From assembly GCA_039679375.1 (NCBI GenBank), contig JBDKVA010000168.1, positions 1-37,978 on the forward strand: a stretch of 37,978 nucleotides of DNA. Direction: 5' to 3'. The DNA is from JBDKVA01 sp039679375. GTDB lineage: Bacteria; Bacillota; Clostridia; Acetivibrionales; DTU013. Position 1 is the stretch's first letter, and each line of letters starts with the position of its first letter. A program made the translations under genes and the position numbers. Of this stretch, positions 16,740-25,938 are shown piece after piece. The notes beneath the pieces are model-generated. The model ran no database searches and was not told where the DNA came from. It worked only from the letters and a program-made list of their open reading frames with translations.

Positions 16740-18032
16740 CTATATCAGATTATTTTCACTATCAAACTTCATTTCATAAGGGCCATCCAGATATTCAACT
16801 TCAGAATTTCCCCTGATCTCTTCATAAAGTGATTGCGATATCTCTATTTCAAACATGCACAACGTATTTTTTATACGCGCTAATTTAACTTTTTCGTAGC
16901 TGATATCATTGCAGGTACGTATGGCCAATCTCAGAGCATCATAATCATTGTTCATATATAATGGAATTCTACCGCCGTTTAACTGTGTTGAAGTGATCAT
17001 GTTTGTCCATAATACGTCCCAATCAATCTGATTCAGGCAGCTCCTTGTCGTAACATCCGCAGCAGCGATCCCGCAGCCGTTATGATGGGTCTCTTCGGTA
17101 AGTCCCCTGATAAACAGCTTTTGCAGATGAAGAATATCGGAAAATCCGCTTAGCCCGGAATTTATTCTTCCTACAATATTAGGATCATGACCGAAGCCGC
17201 TTATATTCTTGCCTATTTCATCAATTACAAGCACGTCCAGCTCCTTGAACTTAAAGGATGCGATTTTGTTTTTTGCAATTTTAAGCAGTTCTTTATCTTT
17301 GGCAATAATTCCGTCGGGTTCCACCACATCAATATTGCAAATGTCATCATAGGCATTTTGGACAATGCCCACGCCAAAAGCCACCGGAGCTGAATCTATA
17401 AATTTTTGAGCTACTTGCGGCAGCAGTCCTGCAAACTTGCCGAAACCGAGCGTATGAAATGCGGATGCGCCTTTATGCTTGCCAATGCCGATCGCTATCA
17501 TTTTACAGAGGCCGCTTTCTATTTCACCCCTGAAATCCGTGTGCGGCTTAATTTTATTCAATATAACGATCCCGTCGGCTTCGAATGCATATTTATCGCA
17601 ATAAAGAGGAACTCCCTCAATAGTGCCGTACCGAACCGTTTCCATGCTTGACCGTACAGGTACTCCGATGCTTTGCCCGGTAATATTATAGCCGGCAAGC
17701 ATCTCAGCCTGCCCTTCGGCAGTTCCTCCGCCATGGCTTCCCATGGCAGGTATGATGAAAGGCGTGGCGCCCCAGCTTTTCAAAATACCGCAAACAGTTC
17801 TCAAAATAATGTCCAGATGAGGTATTCCTCTGCTTCCCGCAGTAATTGCTATACTTTTTCCGTCATACCAGCTTTTGTTGCCGATATTGTTATTCATCTG
17901 CCCGGCAACATGGCCTGCAATATCAGTGATATGATACGGGTCATACTTCTGGGCAATGCGCACCATTTTGGGTATGCGTACTTCATCCATTCCCTCTATG
18001 ACCATATTGGTCTTTGGAAAGTCGATAAACAT
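16740..18032 (-). CDS. LarA-like (nickel-pincer racemase family) protein
   Basis: The 430-residue protein matches the lactate-racemase-domain (DUF2088/LarA-like) family. By spacing, R68 (AGSRG), H100 (MGSHGGG), H164 (KPHTDF) and K177 (GLCKM) could correspond to Arg75, His108, His174 and the pincer-bearing Lys184 of L. plantarum LarA; this alignment is mine. Family members racemise or epimerise alpha-hydroxy acids using a nickel-pincer nucleotide. ATG at 18032 follows AAAGGAG with a 9-base gap. It is last in the Liv/DgoK cluster, 22 bp after livF, so epimerisation of the imported acid is a reasonable guess. The cofactor genes larB, larC and larE are not in the window. Confidence 0.85.
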   Translation of the reverse strand: MFIDFPKTNMVIEGMDEVRIPKMVRIAQKYDPYHITDIAGHVAGQMNNNIGNKSWYDGKSIAITAGSRGIPHLDIILRTVCGILKSWGATPFIIPAMGSHGGGTAEGQAEMLAGYNITGQSIGVPVRSSMETVRYGTIEGVPLYCDKYAFEADGIVILNKIKPHTDFRGEIESGLCKMIAIGIGKHKGASAFHTLGFGKFAGLLPQVAQKFIDSAPVAFGVGIVQNAYDDICNIDVVEPDGIIAKDKELLKIAKNKIASFKFKELDVLVIDEIGKNISGFGHDPNIVGRINSGLSGFSDILHLQKLFIRGLTEETHHNGCGIAAADVTTRSCLNQIDWDVLWTNMITSTQLNGGRIPLYMNNDYDALRLAIRTCNDISYEKVKLARIKNTLCMFEIEISQSLYEEIRGNSEVEYLDGPYEMKFDSENNLI

Positions 18033-18054
18033 CTTACAAGACTCCTTTAATACG

Positions 18055-18765
18055 TCAGCCTCCCAGATAAGCCTTCTTGATATCCGGACTTTCCCGCAGT
18101 TCGGCCGAGCCGCCTTGCTTGACTATTATCCCCAATTCCAGCACATACGTCCTGTTGCTGATTTCAAGCGCCATATAAGCATTCTGCTCTACCAAAATAA
18201 TAGGCAGTTTCTTATCCTTGTTGATTTTTAAAATAATATTAAATATGTCATCGACAATAATCGGCGCCAGGCCTAGAGACGGTTCATCCAGCATCAGGAG
18301 CCTGGGTTCCCCCATCAGTCCTCTGCCAATTGCCAGCATCTGCTGTTCACCGCCCGAAAGGGAGCCGCCTTTTTGATTCATGCGATCTTTTAGTTTAGGG
18401 AATAACTCAAACTGTTCTTCAACTTTTTCCTTTAATTCTTTCGCAGTATGTTTTTTTGAGTAAGCGCCCATCAGCAGATTGTCATAGACGGATAAGCCCG
18501 GGAATATACGTCTTCCTTCCGGTATATAAATGATTCCTGATTCCACTATTTTGTGAGTTTTCATTTTTGATATCTTGCTGCCCATAAAGCTGATTTCACC
18601 GGCAGCGGAACGCACCAGGCCCATAATTGTCTTCATAATGGTAGTTTTGCCGGCTCCGTTGGCGCCGATAACCGATACAATCTCGCCTTCGCCCACAGAC
18701 ATGGAAACGTCCGTAAGAGCCTGTGCTTTTTCATAATATACATTGATATTTTTAATTTCGAGCAC
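18055..18765 (-). CDS. livF: branched-chain-amino-acid-type ABC transporter ATPase
   Basis: Second ATPase of a Liv-type importer. GANGAGKTT (Walker A), LSGGEQQMLAIG (signature), MLDEPSLGLAP (Walker B) and a His switch-like region near ILVEQN are visible, and the 236-residue length is that of LivF/BraG. GTG at 18765 has AGGAGG 8-9 bases upstream. It follows livG by 12 bp. In this cluster the importer probably carries a hydroxy or sugar acid rather than leucine, because all enzyme genes around it are of sugar-acid type (inference). Confidence 0.95.
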   Translation of the reverse strand: MLEIKNINVYYEKAQALTDVSMSVGEGEIVSVIGANGAGKTTIMKTIMGLVRSAAGEISFMGSKISKMKTHKIVESGIIYIPEGRRIFPGLSVYDNLLMGAYSKKHTAKELKEKVEEQFELFPKLKDRMNQKGGSLSGGEQQMLAIGRGLMGEPRLLMLDEPSLGLAPIIVDDIFNIILKINKDKKLPIILVEQNAYMALEISNRTYVLELGIIVKQGGSAELRESPDIKKAYLGG

Positions 18766-18777
18766 CTTTTCTCCCTC

Positions 18778-19551
18778 CTATACTTTTTTATATCTCTTCC
18801 CGAGATAGGCCTTGATGACCTCTGGATCATTCTGTATTTCCGAGGGACTGCCTTCAGCGATCTTGACGCCAAACGACAACACCGTAATTTTATGGCACAG
18901 GTTCATAATAACATCCATGTTGTGCTCTATCAGGAATAGCTTCATGCCCTGCGAGAATATTTTCTCCAGCATGTGAATAAGCTCCATACGCTCGGTAGGG
19001 TTCAGTCCTGCCGCAGGTTCGTCAAGCAGCAGCAGTTTGGGTTCAGACATGAGAGCTCGGCCTATCTCAAGCATTTTCTGCTGCCCGTAAGGCAGATTTT
19101 TAACATTCTCATTCCGCGCCTTATACATGCCGATATAATCCAAAATCTGCTTTGCTTTCTCCGTCAACGCCTTTTCTTCTTCTTTGCGTTTTTTGAAATT
19201 AAATAAGCTTTGAGCCATACTTACCGAGGTAAATACATGACCGCCAACCATAACATTTTCAATCACATTCATGGAATTAAATAGTTTTATATTCTGAAAG
19301 GTCCGGACAATACCCATCCTGGCAATCTCATCGGTAGATTTTCCCGTAATGCTTTTTCCATTGTAAACAACTTCGCCGCCATCGGTAGAAAGCACACCGC
19401 TGATCATATTTATTGTGGTGGTTTTGCCCGATCCGTTCGGGCCTATTAAAGCATGGATATTGTTGTCGGTAATATCCATGGTCAAATTATTTACGGCAGT
19501 AAGTCCTCCAAAAACTTTAACCAGTTCTTTTATCTGCAAAATTTCCGCCAT
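18778..19551 (-). CDS. livG: branched-chain-amino-acid-type ABC transporter ATPase
   Basis: First ATPase of the importer, 257 residues. GPNGSGKTT (Walker A), the LivG-type signature LPYGQQKMLEIGRAL, and LLDEPAAGLNP (Walker B) with LIEHNMD are present. ATG at 19551 (MAEILQIKEL) is chosen because GGAGGG lies 9 bases upstream and it starts 2 bases after livM ends; a longer frame to 19674 would overlap livM. Confidence 0.95.
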   Translation of the reverse strand: MAEILQIKELVKVFGGLTAVNNLTMDITDNNIHALIGPNGSGKTTTINMISGVLSTDGGEVVYNGKSITGKSTDEIARMGIVRTFQNIKLFNSMNVIENVMVGGHVFTSVSMAQSLFNFKKRKEEEKALTEKAKQILDYIGMYKARNENVKNLPYGQQKMLEIGRALMSEPKLLLLDEPAAGLNPTERMELIHMLEKIFSQGMKLFLIEHNMDVIMNLCHKITVLSFGVKIAEGSPSEIQNDPEVIKAYLGKRYKKV

Positions 19552-19553
19552 GA

Positions 19554-20516
19554 TTACCTGCCCTCCTTTCGTACCAGCCCCTGGAGTCTGTTGCCGAAGC
19601 TTTTGCAAACAGAAATCAGGCCGTGGGGAATCAGAACAGAAATGATCAAAATAATAATACTGAAAACAAGCCAATAATAGCTTCCTAAAAATCTCAGGAC
19701 CTCGGGCAGCATATTAACTATAACAGCCCCCAGTATATTACCCGGCGTCGAACCTATTCCTCCGATCATCAACATCATAAGATAACGGATTGTGGTATCC
19801 ATGGAAAAATCGGTCGGGCTTATATACCCGATAAGGTGTCCGTACATTGCCCCGCCGATGCACCCATAAATACAGCACAGCGTGAATGCAAATATTTTTA
19901 TGGAGGATAGTTTTATACCGCACGCTTCAACAGCAAGGTCATTATCCTTAACAGCTTTGATGGCGCGTCCCCATTTTGAATGAATGATCCTTACTGCAAT
20001 AATCAGCAAAATAACCGCAAAAGCAAGTAATAAATAGTAGTAAGGGCGGGCGCCCTTTATAATATAGCCGAAAAATGTAAATCCCGGAATATTTCTGATC
20101 CCTGTCGGACCGCCTGTAAGGTTGACCAAATTGTTTATGACAATACGTATGATTTCGCCAAATCCCAATGTCGTCAGTGCAAGATATATTCCTTTGATAC
20201 GTAAGCTCGGATACCCGAGTCCGATACCGATAATAAATCCCGTTAATATCACAAATACAAGAGCCAGCCAGGGAGACATTGCCAGCTTTGTTGTCAGCAT
20301 CGCGCTTGTATAGGCGCCCATAGCCATAATACCGGCAGTACCCAGATTCATCTCGCCCATTAGACCGGTAATAAAATTAAGCCCCATAAGAACAATCAAG
20401 CTTATAAGTGTCTGATCAAGCAGAATAATTATATAATCGTTGCTTATGAAAACCGGAAGCAGCATCATTAGAAGGCAAAGCCCGGCTATGGCAATAATAC
20501 GGTGTATTGATTTCAA
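19554..20516 (-). CDS. livM: Liv-type ABC transporter permease
   Basis: Integral membrane permease with about eight hydrophobic segments and the LivM hallmarks GEMNLGTAGIMAMGAY and GYPSLRIKGIYLALTTLGFGE. It pairs with LivH to form the channel. TTG at 20516 (MKSIHRII) is preferred because AGGGAG lies 8 bases upstream; a GTG at 20525 is only one base from that site. It is 21 bp downstream of livH. Confidence 0.94.
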   Translation of the reverse strand: MKSIHRIIAIAGLCLLMMLLPVFISNDYIIILLDQTLISLIVLMGLNFITGLMGEMNLGTAGIMAMGAYTSAMLTTKLAMSPWLALVFVILTGFIIGIGLGYPSLRIKGIYLALTTLGFGEIIRIVINNLVNLTGGPTGIRNIPGFTFFGYIIKGARPYYYLLLAFAVILLIIAVRIIHSKWGRAIKAVKDNDLAVEACGIKLSSIKIFAFTLCCIYGCIGGAMYGHLIGYISPTDFSMDTTIRYLMMLMIGGIGSTPGNILGAVIVNMLPEVLRFLGSYYWLVFSIIILIISVLIPHGLISVCKSFGNRLQGLVRKEGR

Positions 20517-20537
20517 TAGAGTCACTCCCTCTCAGAA

Positions 20538-21410
20538 TTAGTGGCCAGCTTTTTTACTCATTATACCGGTAGGTTTAACAAGCAAAAATATTATTAACAG
20601 CACAAATGCAACGGCGTCGCGATAAACAGTGGGTCCGACTCCTGTATAAAGGCTTTCAATAATTCCTATCAGCAGCCCTCCGACGATCGCTCCCGGAATT
20701 GTGCCGAATCCGCCGACAACAGCTGCTGAAAACCCTTTTAGCCCAATCATATTGGCTATGTTAAGACTCACATTGAAAATGGGAATGATCAGAACGCCTA
20801 TAATACAGCAAAGCACTGAGCTGATGCCTACTGTAATTGCAATATTCATATTTACATTTATCCCCATCAAAGCAGCAGCAGTCTTGTCTTCTGCAACACA
20901 TCGCATTGCTTTGCCAAGCTTTGTTTTCTTAAAAAGCAGATTAATAAAAATCATAAAGGCAACCGTTACAATAATAATGATCACATAAACTCTCGAAATG
21001 GTTATATTGCCAAAATGATAGGATCCCTTTATAAAAGAAGGAAGGCTGTAGGGAGCCGGTCCCCAGAGAATACGTACTGCTTCGGACATAATTTTGCCCA
21101 GCATGATCGTACCCATTACCGCATAAATGTCAGAGCTCATCCGGCTCAAAGGATTAAGCACGCCAATAGCCGTAATTCCACCAAAAGCAGCCATTACTGC
21201 AAATGCCATGATAATAGCTATGAAAACCGGAAATCCCAGCTTTAACATAAAAGTACCGGCGAAAAAATATGCTCCAAGCATAATGAATTTATCATGAGAA
21301 AAATTCACCAGTCCGCTTGCATTCCAAACCAGAGTAAATTCTATCGCCACCAGGCAGTAGATACAACCCATTCCTATTCCAATTACAAGTAATTGAAGAA
21401 ACGATTCCAT
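20538..21410 (-). CDS. livH: Liv-type ABC transporter permease
   Basis: Partner permease, 290 residues, with the LivH pattern near the start (GIGMGCIYCLVAIEFTLVW, then GLVNFSHDKFIMLGAY) and GFSAAVVGGFGTIPGAIVGG near the C-terminus. ATG at 21410 follows GGAAGG with a normal gap. It is separated from livK by 162 bp that include a strong hairpin, so its expression relative to the binding protein may be tuned there. Confidence 0.95.
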   Translation of the reverse strand: MESFLQLLVIGIGMGCIYCLVAIEFTLVWNASGLVNFSHDKFIMLGAYFFAGTFMLKLGFPVFIAIIMAFAVMAAFGGITAIGVLNPLSRMSSDIYAVMGTIMLGKIMSEAVRILWGPAPYSLPSFIKGSYHFGNITISRVYVIIIIVTVAFMIFINLLFKKTKLGKAMRCVAEDKTAAALMGINVNMNIAITVGISSVLCCIIGVLIIPIFNVSLNIANMIGLKGFSAAVVGGFGTIPGAIVGGLLIGIIESLYTGVGPTVYRDAVAFVLLIIFLLVKPTGIMSKKAGH

Positions 21411-21473
21411 ACGTTACCTTCCTTTCATACTGTCTTGAGGAAAAGCTGCTTGCAGTTCAGTAAGTTATTTCAG

Positions 21474-21505
21474 CGGAGATGTCCGGCAATAACCGGATAT
21501 CTCCG
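21474..21505 (-). promoter_or_regulatory. stem-loop between livK and livH
   Basis: CGGAGATGTCCGG (21474-21486) pairs with CCGGATATCTCCG (21493-21505), 13 bp with one G-T pair and a CAATAA loop. No T-tract follows on the minus strand, so it is likelier a 3'-end-stabilising or partial-termination hairpin that keeps binding protein in excess over permeases. Confidence 0.6.
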
Positions 21506-21572
21506 CCATACTCTATTGATTAATTGGAAGATATCATTTTACTGCATTCTTAAATCTGCACAAAGCCTAACA

Positions 21573-22817
21573 TTATTCGTTAACTGTAGTAGAATAAACA
21601 GGCTTATTATCCACAATCTCTGTAACCACTGCGCTGTGTACTATTTCACCTCTGTCATTCGAGTAAAGCTTTCCATAAACGCTCGGCAGATCTTTTGTTT
21701 CAAGAAGAGCTTTTTGAATTGCTTCCCTGCTTGCTTCTCCTGCTCTCTCGATAGCATCCTTCAGAATATAAACGCCTGTATAATATGCAGCAGCAAACAA
21801 ATCAGGGTCTACTCCGTATTTAGCTTTAAATGCTTTCTGGAAGTTTGAAGCCAGCGGATCAGGGTTGCCTGATACAAAATCCGCCACGCTGTAGAATCCT
21901 TTTGTTTCTTCAGCAGTAACAAGGCTGAGGAATGTAGGAAGAGTAAATGTAACAGGTCCGACTACAGGCACGTCAAGCCCAAGCTCGTTCATCTGCCTGG
22001 CCAGGATCGCTGCTTCCGGGTCATGAGTATAAACAATAAGGCAATTTATACCTGCATCCTTGCATTTTGTTATTGCTCCAGCCATATCCATATCGCCGGT
22101 ATTATGACCTTCCATAATAACAGGAGCGCAGCCTTTTCCCGTAAGATATTCCTTAACAACGTCACGTCCGCCGATACCGTAGTCATCATTGTTGTATATA
22201 ATTCCTATCTTGGTTGCTTTAAGCTTTTCGAGAGCAAACTTTGCTATTATCTGGCCGACAAAGCTGTCGGAGCCACGGATCCGGAAGAAGTAAGGGTTAT
22301 TTACCTTTGTTACAAGATTGGGGGAACTTGCTCCTGTCAGGAACGGCATCTTCGCATCAGCAAATATCTGCTCCGTCGCCATTGCGTTTGCGCTTCTGTG
22401 AGGCCCTAATACAGCAACAATGTCCTTGTTTGCCACAAGTTTGTTTACAACATTCACTGCGATGTTGGATGTATTCTGGTCATCCTCTGAAGTTATTTTT
22501 AGTTTTTTACCAAGTACGCCGCCGTTCGCATTTATTTCTTCAACTGCCATATTTATTCCCTGCATTGAGCGTTCTCCATCCAAAGGAGCTGCTCCGGTTA
22601 TAGCCGCGGAAACACCTATCAGGATTTCTCCTCCTGTTGCAGGCTTTGTGGATGTTGATGCAGGCGCTGCATTAGTCGAGTTAGCAGGCTGCGCATTTGT
22701 AGAGGTTGTAGGTTCTGCAGAAGCCGTTGAAGCGTTGCCGCACCCGACAGCAACAGTCGCTACCATAATAATGGTCATAAGGAGTGCAGCCAATCTTAGT
22801 ACTTTCTTTGTTTTCAT
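21573..22817 (-). CDS. livK: Liv-type ABC transporter substrate-binding lipoprotein
   Basis: A 414-residue type I periplasmic-binding protein (Peripla_BP_6). The signal peptide ends in the lipobox VAVGC with the anchoring C26. A linker of about 35 residues rich in Ser, Thr, Ala and Pro follows. The mature domain begins ILIGVSAAITGAAPLDG and includes GGVLGKKLKI and AVLGPHRSANAMA. It should capture the substrate at the outer face and deliver it to LivHM. The ATG has AGAGGAG upstream. Related proteins bind leucine, amides, aromatic or hydroxy acids, so the fold does not fix the ligand. Confidence 0.95.
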   Translation of the reverse strand: MKTKKVLRLAALLMTIIMVATVAVGCGNASTASAEPTTSTNAQPANSTNAAPASTSTKPATGGEILIGVSAAITGAAPLDGERSMQGINMAVEEINANGGVLGKKLKITSEDDQNTSNIAVNVVNKLVANKDIVAVLGPHRSANAMATEQIFADAKMPFLTGASSPNLVTKVNNPYFFRIRGSDSFVGQIIAKFALEKLKATKIGIIYNNDDYGIGGRDVVKEYLTGKGCAPVIMEGHNTGDMDMAGAITKCKDAGINCLIVYTHDPEAAILARQMNELGLDVPVVGPVTFTLPTFLSLVTAEETKGFYSVADFVSGNPDPLASNFQKAFKAKYGVDPDLFAAAYYTGVYILKDAIERAGEASREAIQKALLETKDLPSVYGKLYSNDRGEIVHSAVVTEIVDNKPVYSTTVNE

Positions 22818-22871
22818 TTTCTTCTCCTCTTTTCATTTTATTTCTTTTAAGTTGAAAGTCTGCTTACCATT

Positions 22872-23762
22872 CTACAGCACTTCCAGCTCAATAAGACGTT
22901 TTTTAATATTTGCCTTCTCCTCTTCGGTTGCAGGCAGGAAGGGCGAACGCGGATAAGCCTTAAGAATGCCTCTCAATTCAAGCATGGCATAGATCGCCAT
23001 TTGGGTGGATTTGGCCAGATACATAATTTCTCGTATTTCGTTGACTTTAAATTGAGTTTCACGCAGTTTATCAAATTCTTTATTCATACCTTCGACATAC
23101 ATCTGATGGCAGATTTCAGGCAAAGCATTTCCAAGTCCGGGAATGTATGCCTCACAGCCAAGCACACAGGCTGAGAGCCACATAGCCTCCGTGCCTAATG
23201 CTATGTCAAAATTATCGTCTTTTAGTTTGCGCATATAATTGGCATGAGCCATGATATCAAATGTAGCATCCTTAATTCCGTGTACTCCGAGCGCTTTCAG
23301 CCTTGCCAAAAGCTTTATATCCATCAGGTAACCCTGGAAGCCCGGATTATTATATACATAGATCGGGAAATCCCTTCCGGTAGCCTTTAGTATTTCATCG
23401 TAAAAAGCGCATACGCTATCCGGGTTGTGCTTGTAATAGAAAGGACCTACAGCGGATACCGCCTCCGCTCCGGCTTCTTTTGCATGCTTTGCAAGCTCTG
23501 CGGCGCTTTTGCTGTCCGCAGTACCGACATGTACCACTACAGGTATCTTTCCATTGACTTCTTTAATTGTCACCTCCGCGATCTTCTTGCGCTCTTCTAC
23601 GGAAAGCAGGGCTCCGCTGCCGTAAGATCCGGTAATAAACATACCGTCTACGTTATTTTTCAAATAGTTTGACAGCTTCTTAACTCCGTCGTAGTCTACT
23701 TCGCCATTTTCAAAAAAAGGAGTAATGACCGGCGGAACAACACCCTTCATTTTAAACATCAT
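22872..23762 (-). CDS. DapA/NAL/KDG-aldolase family lyase
   Basis: A 296-residue class I (Schiff base) lyase. Catalytic Y137 (YVYNNPG) and Lys164 (GIKDAT) are present, together with the TIM-barrel opening VVPPVITPF. The substrate loop reads GSYGSG instead of GTTGE or GSTGE, and the tail of true dihydrodipicolinate synthases is not evident. The neighbouring kinase of DgoK type makes a 2-keto-3-deoxy sugar-acid aldolase the best guess; N-acetylneuraminate-like lyases or dehydratases are alternatives. ATG at 23762 has GGAGG 5 bases upstream (ATG 23759 is also possible); the ATG at 23774 overlaps that site. It is 12 bp after dgoK. Confidence 0.88.
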   Translation of the reverse strand: MMFKMKGVVPPVITPFFENGEVDYDGVKKLSNYLKNNVDGMFITGSYGSGALLSVEERKKIAEVTIKEVNGKIPVVVHVGTADSKSAAELAKHAKEAGAEAVSAVGPFYYKHNPDSVCAFYDEILKATGRDFPIYVYNNPGFQGYLMDIKLLARLKALGVHGIKDATFDIMAHANYMRKLKDDNFDIALGTEAMWLSACVLGCEAYIPGLGNALPEICHQMYVEGMNKEFDKLRETQFKVNEIREIMYLAKSTQMAIYAMLELRGILKAYPRSPFLPATEEEKANIKKRLIELEVL

Positions 23763-23774
23763 GCATACCTCCAT

Positions 23775-24797
23775 TTATTTTTTTAATTCGCGATATCTAT
23801 TTGCAATTGTAATTGCGCCCTTAACAGTCAGCTCGCTAAGCTTGCCTTTGTCCGATATGCTTTCAACCTTTACCTTACCGCCATATTTTTTCTTAATCAG
23901 ATAGGAATATATTTTGCAGCGCGATTCATGGCCAAGTAAAATAAAAGTATTTGCAAAATAACCTTGCTTCTCAAATTCAGAAATACATTTCATATCATCA
24001 ACCGCTATAGCAGCATCGATAAAAAGATTGCGCTCCTTATAATCAGTAGTAAGCAGTACCTGCATGAATCTGGGAATCATCAGGCAGCGGTCAAGCCCTA
24101 CTTCATTTACGACGTCCGAAGCTATCGACACAACCTCATCATAGCTGTATCCGCCGCTTTTTTCATTGTTATTTTCTACCAGACTCTTGCCTATCATGGT
24201 CTCCTTCAGAATAGCTTCATACAGCTGTCCGCTTATTGTCGTCAGGCTGGCGGACACTTTCCGCTCAATATCCGTATGAATTAATTTCGTATGGCTGCTG
24301 AGTACAATAATATTTGTGGGCTCTGTTATTCCAAATTCCTTAAGGCAGCCGATTACCTGCGTTTCCTCCCCACGCATGAAATCTACATTGCGTATATCCC
24401 GCAGCGTGGCATTTTCACCGTAATTGTTCCGTATGCCGCGAATAAAAACTATAGGAATATCAAGAGGTATTACTTTTCCGCCTTCAACCAGTTTGACATT
24501 GCCGGCAAGATCATCCAATCCTACGGGTGCAATCAAATGCGGAATTTCGATCAATCCGATTTCAGATGTGATCATCCCTGATGCTATGGCAAAATCAATA
24601 TCCGCCAATTGTATTCCGGCATTTTCAACAGCTTCAATAACAGCTTCGCAGACGCCCTCTCTGAGCATATCTTTCGAACCGGTCATGGATGTATTTCGCA
24701 CTCCGACTTTACGGGTACCTTCTCCTATAATCCTGTCGTCCCCATTGATGATATATACTCTTGTATTTGTTGTCCCACAGTCAATAACAGCAAACAT
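23775..24797 (-). CDS. dgoK: 2-dehydro-3-deoxygalactonokinase family protein
   Basis: The 340-residue protein belongs to the DgoK family, ASKHA-fold kinases that phosphorylate 2-keto-3-deoxy-galactonate at C6. The phosphate loop DCGTTNTR is at residues 6-13, the family motif GMITSEIGL/IEIPH is near residue 72, and DFMRGEETQ is near 139. ATG at 24797 follows GGAGG. It lies between the dehydrogenase (21 bp upstream) and the aldolase-family lyase, so the chain is phosphorylation followed by cleavage, as in galactonate breakdown. The real sugar acid is not determined. Confidence 0.88.
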   Translation of the reverse strand: MFAVIDCGTTNTRVYIINGDDRIIGEGTRKVGVRNTSMTGSKDMLREGVCEAVIEAVENAGIQLADIDFAIASGMITSEIGLIEIPHLIAPVGLDDLAGNVKLVEGGKVIPLDIPIVFIRGIRNNYGENATLRDIRNVDFMRGEETQVIGCLKEFGITEPTNIIVLSSHTKLIHTDIERKVSASLTTISGQLYEAILKETMIGKSLVENNNEKSGGYSYDEVVSIASDVVNEVGLDRCLMIPRFMQVLLTTDYKERNLFIDAAIAVDDMKCISEFEKQGYFANTFILLGHESRCKIYSYLIKKKYGGKVKVESISDKGKLSELTVKGAITIANRYRELKK

Positions 24798-24818
24798 ATA
24801 AATTTTCCTCCAACACAG

Positions 24819-25793
24819 CTATTTATTTAGCACCGCTTTATTTACCAGATTTACAGGAACGTTACCCTTGAGGACCCTTACAATTTCTTCAGCCAATTTT
24901 GTTTTTAAGGATTCAATAGACTCTTCCGTATACCAGGATATATGAGGTGTTATAAACACATTGTCCAATTTCAGAAGTGGACTGTCATGAGGAATAGGTT
25001 CCTTTTCGGTAACATCGATTGCTGCTGCGCTTATTATCTTTTTCTCGCAGGCAATGGCAAGGTCTCTTTCATTAACGATCGGACCTCTGGCTGTATTAAT
25101 CAGAATGGCGGTCTTTTTCATTTTTTCAAAAACAGACATGTTAAACATGCCGCGGGTCTCATTTGTAAGAGGACAGTGTATAGAAACATAGTCGCTGGCG
25201 GCAATCAGTTCATCAAAGCTTACCAGTCTGACTCCCAGACTGTCGGCGTATTCTTTGTTTACATACGGATCAAAAGCAACGATATTCATTCCGAATCCCG
25301 ACATTTTCCTTGCGATTGCACTAGGGATACGGCCTAATGCCACAAGGCCAAGCTGTGTTCCCATAGTGCGGCGTAAAGGTTTTACCAGTGAATAATCCCA
25401 CTTTTTATCCCGAACCATTTTAAACGACTCCGGCAGCTTGCGCGCAAGTGAAAGCAGCAATGCTACCGTATGTGTGCTGACCTCATCAATACCGTAATCA
25501 GGCACGTTTGCTACATAAATACCTTGTTCCGTAGCAGCCTCGAGGTCAATATTATCTACGCCTATAGCATAGCGGACAATCATCCTGCACTTAGTCAGGC
25601 TTTTGATAACCCGTCTGGTAATTGGCGCAAACTGGACAACCAGCACATCGCAATCCTTTGCAGCATTTATTACCTCATCCTCCGTACGATAGTGGTAGTC
25701 GTTGAAATCCACATCCAGTTGTGATAGGATTTTTTTCTCGGTATTCAGCGTTTCATAAGTATAATCTGTTACAACGACCTTAAATTTTTTCAT
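24819..25793 (-). CDS. D-isomer-specific 2-hydroxyacid dehydrogenase (CtBP/PGDH-like)
   Basis: NAD-dependent oxidation or reduction at an alpha-hydroxy or alpha-keto acid. The catalytic trio is R236 (NTARGP), E265 (TEKEP) and H284 (TPHISW); D175 (FDPYV) should hold the NAD ribose. Length 324 is normal. The dinucleotide loop that normally reads GxGxxG is ALGRIP (152-157), so the first Gly is Ala and the last is Pro, which is unusual. It is the first structural gene after iclR, preceded by an operator-like palindrome, and starts the transcript leading to dgoK. It probably oxidises the hydroxy acid to a keto acid (inference). Confidence 0.92.
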   Translation of the reverse strand: MKKFKVVVTDYTYETLNTEKKILSQLDVDFNDYHYRTEDEVINAAKDCDVLVVQFAPITRRVIKSLTKCRMIVRYAIGVDNIDLEAATEQGIYVANVPDYGIDEVSTHTVALLLSLARKLPESFKMVRDKKWDYSLVKPLRRTMGTQLGLVALGRIPSAIARKMSGFGMNIVAFDPYVNKEYADSLGVRLVSFDELIAASDYVSIHCPLTNETRGMFNMSVFEKMKKTAILINTARGPIVNERDLAIACEKKIISAAAIDVTEKEPIPHDSPLLKLDNVFITPHISWYTEESIESLKTKLAEEIVRVLKGNVPVNLVNKAVLNK

Positions 25794-25854
25794 GCAGCAT
25801 CTGATCCTTTCGTATCATATTTAACAATTGATAAACACATTTTGTTTTACTGTG

Positions 25855-25869
25855 TGAAACTTAGTTTCA
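25855..25869. promoter_or_regulatory. KdgR-like palindromic operator of the sugar-acid operon
   Basis: TGAAAC-TTA-GTTTCA is a perfect 6-bp palindrome with a 3-base centre. It lies 5 bases downstream of a -10-like TACAAT (25880-25875, minus strand), overlapping the expected transcription start. A second close copy is at 26854-26868 by the iclR promoter. IclR-family KdgR sites carry the same TGAAAC/GTTTCA half-sites. Confidence 0.7.
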
Positions 25870-25938
25870 TTTATATTGTATAAAAAATAATAATATCTTT
25901 TCATAATATCTTTCTTTTATTATGGTTTTCAGAAAAGT

